This document shows positions 24,308-35,062 of a stretch of 64,000 bases of DNA, piece after piece; positions within the stretch are counted from its first letter, which is position 1, and each line of letters starts with the position of its first letter. Both the position numbers and the translations under genes were made by a program. Below the pieces are notes generated by a model. That model had not been told where the DNA came from. It did not search any database and saw only the letters and a program-made list of their open reading frames with translations. The DNA is taken from the NCBI GenBank assembly GCA_019454045.1, contig SKCR01051205.1, positions 186,001-250,000 of the forward strand, written 5' to 3'. This DNA is from Zanthoxylum bungeanum. Its lineage: Eukaryota; Streptophyta; Magnoliopsida; Sapindales; Rutaceae.

Positions 24308-24637
24308 CTATGCGTCAGGGACAAGCTTCCCATCCATTTTCTTATAAATTGGTAAACATGGTCTTTTTGAGTCAGATTCCCAAACTTAACTGTTGTCTTT
24401 CTTTTTGGAATTGTGTATTAATTTACGAATGGCTAATGAACATATCCCTGGGATGCGTCTCAAGAGTCGAAGATATATTATCTACAACTCCTTACTCTAG
24501 CCATCCCTAATGAATGTAATTATGTTTCGTAGAATTATCAGACACCATTCCTAAAGAACGATAACTATATTGCAATCCAGGTGCACATTTGTAACAAACA
24601 CCCATTTGCTTAGCTCTACTTTAGTTGCATAGGTGCT
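24308..24637 (-). pseudogene. Extra ORF of E-minus, C-terminal part
   Basis: The minus-strand text matches the second half of the 186-residue extra ORF of E-plus and ends at the same TAG (24308-24310). The cysteine cluster region is present but altered. The gene is cut at 24637 by the E-plus LTR, and its other half lies at 37167-37378. Confidence 0.75.
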
Positions 24638-25261
24638 TGATGAGCGGAAAATATATCAATATTTACCGCCCCTTTTACTTAATATTTTGTTTAGTTTCTC
24701 GGGTTTGATGAACGTTTTGATATGTTTTATTTTATTTTGCAGATAAAATAATATCGGGACTCAATGAAATCATTTAGGACGAAATGTGGATCAAATAAGG
24801 GCAATTATTGGACTTGATATATTAATTTTGGAGATTGGAAACTTGAAAGGGCGTTTTTGACGAAGTGCAGTTTTGGAAATTCCAGTTTTGCGCATCTGTC
24901 GTATTTTGGGCATAACTGTTTACTCAGATATCGGATTGAGCTGATTCAAGTTCCAGATTAAAGAAGACTCAAAGATCTACAACTTTGAAAGAGAAAATAT
25001 TTTCAAATTCTGATGATTTCATGACCGAAATTGATGAACCATCCAGAAGTGTGTGGAGTGTAATTATTAAAAGTCATTATCAATCATTTTCAAAGCAAAA
25101 TATTAATTAATAAATAATTAATAAAAATTAAATCAAATCACCACCAACAAGATAAGAAATTAGTGGAGCAATTATGGATTTGGTGGAGTAATTAGTGGAG
25201 AAATTAATAATGGATTTGGTGGAGAAATTGATTGATGATTTGATGGTGGCAAAATTTTGCC

Positions 25262-25269
25262 TATAAATA
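25262..25269 (+). promoter_or_regulatory. TATA box in the E-plus 5' LTR
   Basis: TATAAATA within GCCTATAAATACC. It is conserved in the 3' LTR (35687-35694) and in the E-minus LTRs, so it is the probable promoter for element RNA. Confidence 0.7.
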
Positions 25270-25600
25270 CCAAGCCATTTCATTTGTAAAATTCATACTT
25301 TCTTCTTTGAAATCCTTAATGAAAAAATAAAAAGATTGTATCTAGTTTGTTTATTTTTAGTTTTCAGTAATTAATTTTCAATTTCGCACTTTCTTTTCTT
25401 TACTTTTCAGTTTTACTTTCCGTAATTTACTTTTACGCATAACACTTTCCTTTCTTTACTTTTTCAGTTTTTATTTTTCAACCATGAGGAGGTAACTTCC
25501 CTCTGCCGAGGTGAAAGGTAATTCTTTTACTGTTACTATCTTAGATTAATCTCCCTTAGACACAACATATTCACTATTCTAAAATTTGACTTAAAAAGGA

Positions 25601-25823
25601 ATACCGCTATATTGGTCGGTGGGCTATTTAATTTAAACTGTTAAACCTGACTAAGCAAGGATACCGCCAGATTGGTCGGTTGGTAATTTAATTTTGGTTC
25701 CGCCTTTATGGCTGGTTATTTCTTTATCGCCTACATGGCAGGTTCATGGACAAATTTTACCGCCTTTATGGCTGGTCGGACTTAACTTGACTTAATCAGG
25801 GTACCGCCTATATGGTCGGTTGG
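25601..25823 (+). repeat. Six hairpin-forming repeats in the E-plus LTR
   Basis: Copies lie near 25601, 25661, 25698, 25727, 25758 and 25802. The core is ACCGCC, a 4-5 base loop, then TGGTCGGT or GGCTGGT. The arms pair as ACCG with CGGT, or GCC with GGC in the variants. The same array recurs in the 3' LTR (about 36040-36262) and, on the other strand, in E-minus and the 11477 LTR. Confidence 0.75.
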
Positions 25824-26743
25824 TTTTAATCTCACAAGTGATTATGTTATACTAAGGGAGATATCTAAGTTAGTAATTAGTAAAAGTAATTCCTTTTATC
25901 TTGGCAGTTTATTTTCATTTACTTCCCGCTTTTACTTTCTCGCAGTTACTTTTTAGCATTTTTATTTTATGTCTTTTAAGTTTTCATTAGCCATAGCTAT
26001 GTATTGTAACTAAGTTAGTATCTAGGGTTGTGATGAATTTCAATATAACCGGTTTATAAGGGGTTAGATTATAGGTTGGGTAATTTAAAATTTATTTATT
26101 GAGTCTTAATCTTAATGCTTTTTATTAACTGGCCATTAATAAAATTGATTAGGTAAACTTAAAATGAACTAGACATAGGGATTTTAAGTTTAAGACCTTA
26201 GACTAAATAACCCACGATCTTCCTTGAGGATAGATAACCCTTTTAATAGATTTCCTTACAGGATAGGAATATACCTGTCGGGCGGAGGTAGCCATAATTG
26301 GAACTTAATCTTAATGAATCTAGGTAATTTGGTTGACATAGACATATGGTTCAATTGGATTATACTAGGTATTTGAAATTGACCATCGGAAGAGGCTTTT
26401 ACATAAATTAGTGTCCAGGTTAATAAATCAATATATTACCCAACTTTAAGATAACCACTTCATCTTCTAAATAATATTGGAATTAATCACAACCCTGGAT
26501 AGTTTTTATAAATTTGGATTTTTCTCAACCTACTTTTAAGCAATTTTATTTACTTGTTTTAAATTTAGAATCATCGTCATTTCAAATCAATCAATCAAAC
26601 AACCTGTTAGATACTGGTAATCAGTTGGCCCCATAAATTAATAACAAAAAGGTTTTAAGTCCTCGTGGGATCGATACTTTTTATACTACTTGAACGATAC
26701 GTGCGCTTGCGTTATACGTGTGTGATTACGCCGGTCAAGTTTT

Positions 26744-26761
26744 TGGCGCCGTTGCCGGGGA
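26744..26761 (+). other. Primer-binding site for tRNA-Asp
   Basis: TGGCGCCGTTGCCGGGGA is the complement of the 3' end of plant tRNA-Asp as I know it, including CCA. It starts six bases after the LTR. This primer is typical of Athila and Tat elements. Confidence 0.85.
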
Positions 26762-26867
26762 CTTATTTATCTTTTACTATTAGTTTAGGGGTTAGATACG
26801 TTACTTGTATCTAATTTCTTTTTACTTATTGTTTTTGTTTTCTTGTGTTTCAGGTTCTCAGACTTTA

Positions 26868-28640
26868 ATGAGACGAGCCAGAAGCTTTGAAATCCACCGC
26901 TTGACCCTGAGATTGAAAGAACCATCAGACAGTTGAGAAGGGAAAGGCGAGAAGGCCAAGAAGCAATTGTTAACATGGAACCTGAACCTTTGGAGGTTGC
27001 ACCACCAATTCCCATTCGAGACAGAACCATTCCGTGGTAGATGGCCTCATTTCCTGTATTGTACTTCCTCCCTTACCAGCAAATGCGAGTGATATCAAAA
27101 CTTGCATTCAGATGATTCAGCATTCAGTTCAGTTTGGGGGGAATGCAACTGAAGATCCTAATGCCCACATCAGCAACTTCCTGGAAGTTTGCGGCACTTT
27201 CAATTACAACCGAGCATCAGAAGAAGCAATGAGACTGCAAGTTTTTCCATACTTTTTGAAAGACAGAGCAAAGGCCTGGCTACATTCACTACCAGCTGGT
27301 TCCATCACAACATGGAACACTCTAGCCACCAAATTCCTTGCAAAGTACTTTCCACCACCCAGAACTGCAAAATTGAGGAATGACATCACATCCTTTGTGC
27401 AGCAAGATTCAGAATCTCTGTACGAAGCTTGGGAAAGATACAAAGATCTGCTCCGGAAATGTCCTCACCATGAGATTCCAAAATGGCTTCAAGTCCAAAC
27501 TTTCTATAATGGACTTTCTGGATTGATGAGAACCACTATTGATGCTGCTGCTGGAGGAGCTTTGATGTCAAAAGGAGAAGATCAAGCCTGGGACCTAATC
27601 GAAGAGATGGCCAATAACAATTCCTTGTGGCCAACAGAAAGGAGCTTGATTCAAAGAATTGCAGGAATTTATGAAGTTGGAGCCAACACAACACAGTTAG
27701 TGCCAAACTGGACCAGATATGCAAATTCATGGAGACTCTCAACACTCAAAGCAATATTGGAGCAACAAGTTCAACATATGGAGGAGCACCAGAGCCAACT
27801 CAACCTGAAGAAACGGTGAATTATGTCAACAATTTCAACAGACAGGGAAACAATCCATATTCCAACACCTACAACCCAGGGTGGAGGAATCATCCCAATT
27901 TTTCATGGAGCAACAATTCTGGACAAAGGAACAATCCACCACCAGGATTTCAGCAACAGAACAATCCACCACCTGTATTCCAGCAACATAACAAAGGCCA
28001 GGAGCATGAAAAAGAACCAGTAATGGCAGAAGTGCTGGCTCAGTTAAAAAAATACGATGCTATGATTCAGAACCAATCAGCTTCTATCAAAGCACTGGAA
28101 AATCAGATTGGACAACTGGCCAATGCTCAGAGTTACAGACCACCAGGAAATCTTCCCAGCAACACAGAACCGAATCCAAGGAACCGAGGGAAGGAGCAAT
28201 GTCAAGCCATCACCTTGAAAAGTGGTACTGAAATCAACAAAGATGTTGGAATCAAGGCAACCATTGAAGATGTTCCAAAAGAAGCAGAGCAACAGATGGA
28301 GGAAAAAGAAGCAAAGGAAAAAGAACAGATTACTCCACCTCCACCTTTTCCTCAGCGTCTTCAGAAAAACAAACTGGACAAGCAGTTTGCTCGATTCCTG
28401 GAAGTATTCAAAAAGCTGCACATCAACATCCCATTTGCAGAAGCCTTGGAACAAATGCCCAGCTATGTCAAATTCATGAAAGATATTCTTTCACGAAAAC
28501 GAAGATTGGGAGATTACGAGACAGTAGCATTGACGGAAGAATGCAGTGCCATCATTCAGAGGAAACTACCCCAGAAGTTGAAAGATCCTGGTTTCATTTC
28601 ACAGTCCCGTGCACCATTGGAGAACATTACATCGGTAAGG
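26868..28640 (+). pseudogene. gag of E-plus, with frameshifts
   Basis: It starts near an ATG at 26868. The first part reads PPLDPEIERTIRQLRRER in one frame and a TAG stops it at about 27038. The capsid region follows with EVCGTFNYNR, RAKAWLHSLPAGSITTWN, FLAKYFPP, QTFYNGLSGLMRTTIDAAAGG and IEEMANNN, all usual for Athila-type Gag. Near 27690 the frame changes, and it continues with a glutamine/asparagine/proline-rich linker (NPGWRNHPNFSW) and a charged C-terminal part. It changes frame again near 28590, just before the protease. Gag and pol appear to have been one long reading frame, as in related elements. Confidence 0.85.
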
Positions 28641-30406
28641 CTTTATGTGATTTAGGTGCTAGTGTTAACTTGATGCCTTTTTCTATTTACAGGAAACTAC
28701 AGATTGGAGAAGCAATGCCTACCTCTGTCTCTTTGCAACTTGCCGATCGGACGCTCGCATTTCCAAGAGGAGTGGTTGAAGATGTGTTGGTGAAAGTTGA
28801 CAAACTCATTCTCCCAGCTGATTTCATTATCCTTGACATGGAAGAAGACAAAGATGTTCCTATCATTCTTGGGAGACCATTCTTGGCTACAGGGAGAACT
28901 GTGATTGACGTACAAAAAGGAGAACTAACCATGAAAGTTCAGGACCAAGAAGTTACTTTCAATGTTTTCAAAGCCATGAAATTCCCGAGCGATGAAAAGG
29001 AAGAAGAATGTTTCAGAATTGATGTTGTTGATAGTATCATTCAAGATACTGATACAATTCCCACAGACAAACTTGAAGCTTGCATCACCAACATGTCTGA
29101 CAGTGAGCTTGATGCTGAAATTATGGAATGTATCAACTATCTTGACAAGCCGTTTCGTTTCAAAGTGACACAACCAATTGAAAGTTTGGAACTTCCAAAG
29201 ACAGACCGGATCAAACCCTCGATTGAAGAACCACCGCAGCTGGAGCTGAAGTTACTCCCGAGCCATCTCAGGTATGCATTTCTTGGAAACTCTTCTGAAT
29301 TACCTGTTATAATTTCTTCGTCGCTAACATTGGAACAGGAAGAAAAGTTGCTGAGAGTATTGCGAGAGCACAAGAAAGCCATTGGTTGGACTATAGCAGA
29401 CATTCGAGGCATTAGTCCATCATTTTGCATGCACAAAATCTTGATGAACGATGAGTACAAACCCACTGTGGAGCATCAACGGAGACTCAATCCAATCATG
29501 AAGGAAGTCGTGAAGAAAGAAATCATCAAATGGTTGGATGCTGGCATCATTTATCCCATTTCAGACAGCAGTTGGGTGAGTCCAATGCAATGTGTGCCGA
29601 AGAAAGGAGGAATTACTGTGATCACCAATGAAAAGAACGAGTTAATTCCGACAAGAACGGTGACTGGATGGAGAGTATGCATGGACTACCGTAAGCTGAA
29701 CAAAGCCACCAGAAAGGACCATTTTCCGCTGCCATTCATTGACCAGATGTTAGACAGATTGGCGGGACATGAGTTCTATTGCTTTTTGGATGGATATTCA
29801 GGATACAATCAGATTTCCATTGCACCAGAGGATCAGGAGAAAACCACATTTACATGTCCTTATGGTACTTTTGCTTTCCGCAGGATGCCATTTGGACTAT
29901 GTAATGCCCCTGCCACATTTCAGCGTTGCATGATGGCCATCTTCTCAGATATGTTGGAGCAGAGTATGGAGGTTTTCATGGATGACTTTTCTGTATTTGG
30001 AGATTCATTTGATCATTGTTTGCAAAATCTTGAACATGTATTACAAAGGTGTGAAGACACGAACTTGGTACTCAACTGGGAGAAATGCCACTTTATGGTA
30101 CAGGAAGGCATTGTTCTTGGACACCGGATCTCACAAAAGGGAATCGAGGTAGACAAAGCAAAGATCGAGACAATTGAAAAACTACCTCCTCCAACATCTG
30201 TCAAAGGCATTCGGAGTTTTCTTGGACATGCAGGTTTTTACATGAGATTTATCAAAGACTTTTCTAAAATTGCAAAACCTCTTTGCAACCTTCTGGAAAA
30301 GGATGTGCCTTTCAACTTCACCAAAGAATGCCAGGAAGCCTTCGAGATCTTGAAACAGAAGCTGGTTTCTACCCCCATCATTGTAACACCCTTCCATTTG
30401 AAGTAA
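28541..30406 (+). pseudogene. pol of E-plus, part 1: protease and reverse transcriptase
   Basis: This 621-residue open frame begins in the protease, with active-site motif CDLGASVNLM near residue 37 and IILGRPFLAT near residue 110. The reverse transcriptase follows with SSWVSPMQCVPKKGG, WRVCMDYRKLN, the catalytic box VFMDDFSVFGD near residue 480, and [20 protein letters not shown]. It copies element RNA into DNA inside the particle. The frame ends at a stop after VTPFH, where a short length change separates it from the RNase H part. Coding sequence on both sides of that break is well preserved. Confidence 0.9.
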
Positions 30407-32133
30407 TGTGTGATGCTAGTGATTTTGTTGTAGGTGCAGTTTTGGGACAACGCAAAGCAAAGATTTTCCACACCATTTACTACTCCAGCAGAACTCTAAA
30501 TGAAGCTCAACTCAACTACACAACCACTGAAAAGGAGTTGCTTGCAGTTGTGTTCGCTTTTGACAAATTTCGTTCTTATCTGTTGGGTCCCAAGGTGGTA
30601 GTCTACACAGATCATTCAGCAATCAAATATCTGATCGCGAAGAAAGATGCCAAACCCAGATTGATCCGTTGGATACTTCTTCTGCAAGAATTTGACGTGG
30701 AGATTCGAGACAGGAAAGGAACAGAGAACCAGGTGGCAGATCACTTATCGAGGATCGAGAATGGAGAAACAGCTGGCAAAGAACTGTCAATCAAAGAAAC
30801 TTTTCCAGATGAACAGCTGTTTGCCATGAAACAACAAGATACCCCTTGGTATGCTGACTATGTCAACTACATTGTGTCAGGAAAATGGCCGTTGGAATGG
30901 ACAACTCAACAACGGAAGAAATTCTTCAAAGAAGTCAAGCACTATATCTGGGATGAGCCGTACCTGTTCAAACGGTGTGCTGATCAATTATTGAGACGGT
31001 GTGTTCCACAGGAGGAGGTCAACAGTGTTTTGCAGCACTGTCATTCATCACCATATGGCGGACACTTCAGCGGAAACAAAACTGCAGCAAAAGTCCTTCA
31101 ATCAGGTTTGTTCTGGCCTACACTTTTTAAAGATGCTTATCTTTTTGCTTTTCAATGTGACAGGTGCCAGAGAATGGGGAATATTTCGAGAAGAAACGAA
31201 GAACCATTGCAAAACATTCTGGAAGTTGAGATATTTGATGTATGGGGTATTGATTTCATGGGACCCTTTGTTCCATCATTTGGAAACCTGTACATCTTGG
31301 TTGCTGTAGATTACGTCTCCAAATGGATTGAAGCAATTGCACTGCCATCCAATGATTCAAAAGTGGTGATCAAATTCCTGAAAAAGAACATTTTCACTCG
31401 GTTTGGAACACCTCGAGCAATCATCAGCGATGGTGGCTCTCATTTCTGCAACAAATACTTTGATGCACTTCTATCCAAATACGGAGTTACTCACAAGGTT
31501 GCCACAGCCTACCATCCACAGTCAAATGGACAGGTTGAAGTTTCAAACAGAGAAATCAAAAGAATCTTGGAAAGAACCGTTGGATCAACAAGGAGGGACT
31601 GGTCTACAAAACTGGACGATGCATTATGGGCCTACCGTACAGCTTACAAGACACCCATTGGTATGTCACCATATCGATTGGTGTTTGGGAAAGCATGCCA
31701 TCTGCCAGTTGAGCTTGAACACAAGGCGTACTGGGCACTGAAGAAGTTGAATTTTGATCCACAAGCTGCAGGAGAGAAAAGACTTCACCAACTCAATGAA
31801 TTGGAGGAATTTCGCCTACAGGCTTATGAGAATGCCAGACTGTACAAAGAAAAGACCAAGAGATGGCATGACCGAAAAATAGTGCACAGACAGTTGGAAC
31901 CAAGGCAACAGGTGTTGTTGTACAACTCGAGGTTGAAACTTTTCCCTGGAAAGTTGAAATCAAGGTGGTCAGGTCCATTTGTGATCACTCAGGTTTTACC
32001 ACATGGAGCTGTTGAGTTACTGGATCCCAATACCAACAACACATTCAAAGTTAACAGTCAGCGGGTTAAGCATTATTGGGGAGAACCGTTGGAGCGTCAA
32101 AAAGAAACTGTCACACTTTCAGATCCAGCCTAA
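30407..32133 (+). CDS. pol of E-plus, part 2: RNase H and integrase
   Basis: The open frame reads through RNase H ([16 protein letters not shown], then [10 protein letters not shown]), a spacer, and the integrase HHCC zinc finger ([10 protein letters not shown] and CDRCQRMG near residues 250-292 counted from 30283). The catalytic core has its three acidic residues in [15 protein letters not shown] and [18 protein letters not shown]-type C-terminal module ([19 protein letters not shown]) follows, and the frame ends at TAA, 32131-32133. These domains remove the RNA strand and insert the DNA copy into the chromosome. The upstream frame is separated by a break near 30390, so no full polyprotein can be made from this copy. 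Confidence 0.9.
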
Positions 32134-32250
32134 ACGTTCGAAAAGTCACGTCTAGCTGACGACTTTAAACTTAGCGCTCGCAGGGAGGCAACCCATGCAA
32201 TTTGTGTATATATTGTGATTTTGTGTGATTTAATTTTGTGTGTTTAGTTT

Positions 32251-32811
32251 TTGCAGATTAAGATGGAAGAAGCTCTCGTAAATCTTCACAAGCAATTTCC
32301 TTCTCTCCCTCAAAAATCTCTGATGAAAGTTTACAAAGCTCGCTTGGAACGGATGAGACTATTGATGAACAAAGGTATTCCTACTGATATTTGTTGGGTA
32401 ATCGAAGCACGAATTCGTTTAGCAGGTGAGTATTCTGAGTCTTGTAATTCTTATTTACCTGGATTTGGAAGAAGCACCTATGCAAAGAAACGTAGAGCTA
32501 AGCAAATGGGTGTTTGTTTCAAATGTGCACGTTGGAATTGTAATACTCGTTGTCGTTCTTTAGGAATGGTGTCTGATAATCGAGAAGACAAAATTAAATT
32601 CATTAGGGATGGCTTGAGTAAGGAGTCTTTAGATGATCTATCTTCGACTCTTGAGACGCATCCCAGTGGATATGTTCATATAGCCATTCGCCAATTACAT
32701 ACACAATTTCTAAAAGAAAGACAACAGTTAAGTCTTGGGAATCTGACTCAAAAAGACCCTGTTTGCCAATTTATAAGAAAATTGGATGGGAAGCTTGTCC
32801 CTGACGCATAG
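32251..32811 (+). CDS. Extra ORF between pol and LOG, unknown function, 186 residues
   Basis: It is an intact frame from ATG to TAG, 117 bases after pol. I do not recognise the family. The N-terminal third looks helical and basic (KVYKARLERMRLLMNKG). A cysteine cluster, CFKCARWNCNTRC (C-x2-C-x4-C-x3-C), follows a basic run YAKKRRAK and could bind zinc or nucleic acid. The C-terminal part is soluble-looking, with no membrane segment or signal peptide. Athila elements often have an envelope-like ORF in this position, but nothing here looks like an envelope. E-minus carries the same ORF in the same place, which supports a real protein. The preceding GCGCTCGCAGGGAGGCAACC block is a common sequence after pol in this element branch. 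Confidence 0.6.
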   Translation: MQIKMEEALVNLHKQFPSLPQKSLMKVYKARLERMRLLMNKGIPTDICWVIEARIRLAGEYSESCNSYLPGFGRSTYAKKRRAKQMGVCFKCARWNCNTRCRSLGMVSDNREDKIKFIRDGLSKESLDDLSSTLETHPSGYVHIAIRQLHTQFLKERQQLSLGNLTQKDPVCQFIRKLDGKLVPDA

Positions 32812-33075
32812 ATGTCAATCAAGCCGTTACTTTTCTTGTAATATTATATCTCTTTGTCTTTTTCTAATAATTCTGATTTGTTTTGTTGTTTTCTTTTATT
32901 TTCTCCGACAGGATCCAGATTTTTTTACTATCACGATTTATTTTACTATTTTGATACTAATCGTCCTCTGGAAGATACTTGTGCTATTTTTACTCACCCT
33001 TTTCAGGTACTATAAATTCAACTCGTCAATGCACTTTTGAAGGCATCCTGATTTGAGAAAGAAATACATAAAAAC
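32812..33075 (+). other. Spacer between the extra ORF and LOG
   Basis: A T-rich stretch containing TTTTCTCCGACAG and later ACTCACCCTTTTCAG, both of which look like 3' splice sites. E-minus conserves both phrases on its minus strand near 24120-24230. It could serve for splicing LOG onto an upstream leader, but no transcript evidence is available. Confidence 0.4.
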
Positions 33076-33635
33076 ATGGAAGCCACTTCAAGAAGACGAG
33101 TTGAAAACATTTGTGTGTTTTGCGGTAGTAGTGTTGGTACTAAGCCACAATACATAGAAGCAGCACAGGAATTGGGTCGAGTCTTAGCTACAAGGAATAT
33201 GCACTTAATATATGGCGGGGAAATCTTGGACTAATGGGGATCGTTTCAAAGGCCGTTCAGGAAGGAGGCAGTCATGTCTTGGGAATCATCCCAAAACCCT
33301 TGGCAGAGGCAAATCTTATTGGATCATCAAACGGAGAGGAACTGATCGTGCCAGGTATGTCTGAACGACTGGTAGAAATGATTAACCGTGCTGATGCTTT
33401 TATCGCTTTGCCAGGTGGCTTGGGTACATTGGAGGAAATATTTATAGTATTATCTTGGGCGAACCTGAACATACACCAGAAACCGCTTGGACTGCTCAAC
33501 GTTGATGGATTTTATGATTTTCTTTGTGTGTTTCTTGATGATGCTCGGAGAAATGGGTTCGTGTCAAAACCTTTGAAAGAACTCCTCTTTACTGCCAGAA
33601 CTGCTCCGGATCTAATACCAACTCATAGCCTATGA
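33076..33635 (+). pseudogene. Retrotransposon-borne LOG homologue (cytokinin nucleoside 5'-monophosphate phosphoribohydrolase), copy 1
   Basis: The frame begins MEATSRRRVENICVFCGSS, the usual LOG opening. A one-base length change in the G run at 33215-33220 shifts the frame in the YGGG loop, and the correct frame resumes and runs to 33635. It keeps LGLMGIV, SHVLGIIPK, the SER arginine region and the intact signature PGGLGTLEE at 33411-33437, then QKPLGLLNVDGFYDFL. The last residues differ from copy 2 because of another small length change near 33617. Plant LOG enzymes of about 200-220 residues release free-base cytokinin. There are no introns. It lies between the extra ORF and the 3' LTR. The protein is clearly diverged from typical plant LOGs in the IPK-to-signature part, so substrate and activity are uncertain. 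Confidence 0.88.
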
Positions 33636-35062
33636 ACCTCAAGTTGACCCTATCCTTTCAAAGATAAATTGGTCCGAGGACGATCGTGGTAAGAGGCGTC
33701 GGATTAATCTAGATCTTAACCTTTAATTTCCTGTAGATTTCAGCTAACCAGGTACGACCTTCTTAAACTCTTCTTTTCTACTGTTTAAGACATTGGGGAC
33801 AATGTCTCATTTAGGTTTGGGGGGGGAATAGTTGATTAGTACCTTGTTTTTAGTTTGTGTGTTGTTTTTATTTTTAGTCCAAAATTTTTCGAAAAATACA
33901 AAAAAAAATTGAAAATTTTTAAAAATTACAAAAAAATTTGTGTTTTTGTGTTTTTATTTTGACTAAAAAGTGAAATTGGTAAGAGATAGCTGAGTAAGGA
34001 GTTTCCACTCCTGAGACGTATTTCAAACCTATTTCGAAACAAGTTAATTTTTGTTTATTTCCTTTTGAATTATTTAATTTGTAGATTCTCCATAAAACTG
34101 ACTAAAATGGATCTTCATATGCTTAGTTGGCAGGTATTATCAACATGCATAGTAACATACGGACATGAGCTGTAACTGACAGGATTGTATATATATTCAG
34201 TGCTATAGTTTAATTGGAGGAAGCATCTCAAAAAGTGATGGAGTAAAAAAAAAAAAAAAAAAAAATAAAGCATCTAAGATCCGGGTTATTAAGTCTGTAA
34301 GGGTGTTTTAACACTAGTGCCCTAAAGCCAACTGGTTTGGGAGTCACTGGCCCAAAGCTCGCTACATGGATCAAGGATGTTGCAAAAATATTTATATCTA
34401 ATGTCTGGGTAATTAAGTCCGTAGGGGTGTCTTAACACCTGGTGCCCTAAAGCCAACTGGTTTGGGAGCCACCGACCCAAAGCTCGCTACATAGACAGAA
34501 GATATTGTATATAAATAAAAAATAGAGAAAAAAGAAAGAAAAATCAAAAAATCAGAAAAAAAAAAAATTTACTCCATTACTATAAAAAGGTGTGAAATCT
34601 AATAGAACCTTAGGACAAAAATATTTCTCTTATCAATTGCACTTGTGACTGTTGTGGGCAAAAATGAGTTGATTAATATTTTGCTGGCTGTGTATATGGA
34701 GAATGGTAAATATAATCGGAGAATTTACTTATTCGGTAGTTTAGAAAGAAACAAAACAACTAGTAACTTGGAGTAGAAGTTTCACTTGATTAGTCATTAA
34801 CTTCTTTATTCTCTTTTCTCTTGTCTTTTTGCTTTTGTGTGCATTAGTTTTAACTAACTTTTTACTTTTGTAAAACGTTTGTGGGTATCGTTGCTGTAAA
34901 CCCTCACGAGACTACAACTCGTCCACTAGGGACACCTAGGGGTTTAAAGGCTTGTTGCATACGCTAAATGCAACCGTGATCCCTACGAAAGTGGCTTAGT
35001 TTAATTTTAATTTTATTTTGTTGTTTTGCTCGAGGACTAGCAAAATGTTAGGTTTGGGGGTG
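33636..35062 (+). other. 3' non-coding region and polypurine tracts of E-plus
   Basis: It contains ATTGGGGACAATGTCTCAT then AGGTTTGGGGGGGGAA (33816-33830), a 22-A run at 34244-34265, a 124-bp tandem duplication (34275-34520) and the phrase TTAGGTTTGGGGGTG directly before the 3' LTR at 35063. That last tract is the one correctly placed to prime second-strand DNA synthesis. Confidence 0.7.
34275..34520 (+). repeat. 124-bp tandem duplication in the E-plus 3' region
   Basis: Two copies share GCCCTAAAGCCAACTGG, TTTGGGAG and CCCAAAGCTCGCTACAT, offset by 124 bases, with several substitutions between them. Confidence 0.85.

Larger units (their letters stand above)
24638..26737 (+). mobile_element. 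5' LTR of E-plus
   Basis: It runs from TGATGAGCGG to ACGCCGGTCA, 2,100 bases, and matches 35063-37166 with about half a dozen substitutions and several short length differences that I can see. A TATA box lies at 25262-25269. The leader after it contains pyrimidine-CAG units (25340-25470) and six hairpin repeats (25601-25823). Confidence 0.9.

Noticed and set aside
32786..33040. 84-codon hydrophobic ORF at the end of the extra ORF
   Set aside because: It overlaps the preceding gene in another frame, is T-rich, and is not open in E-minus.
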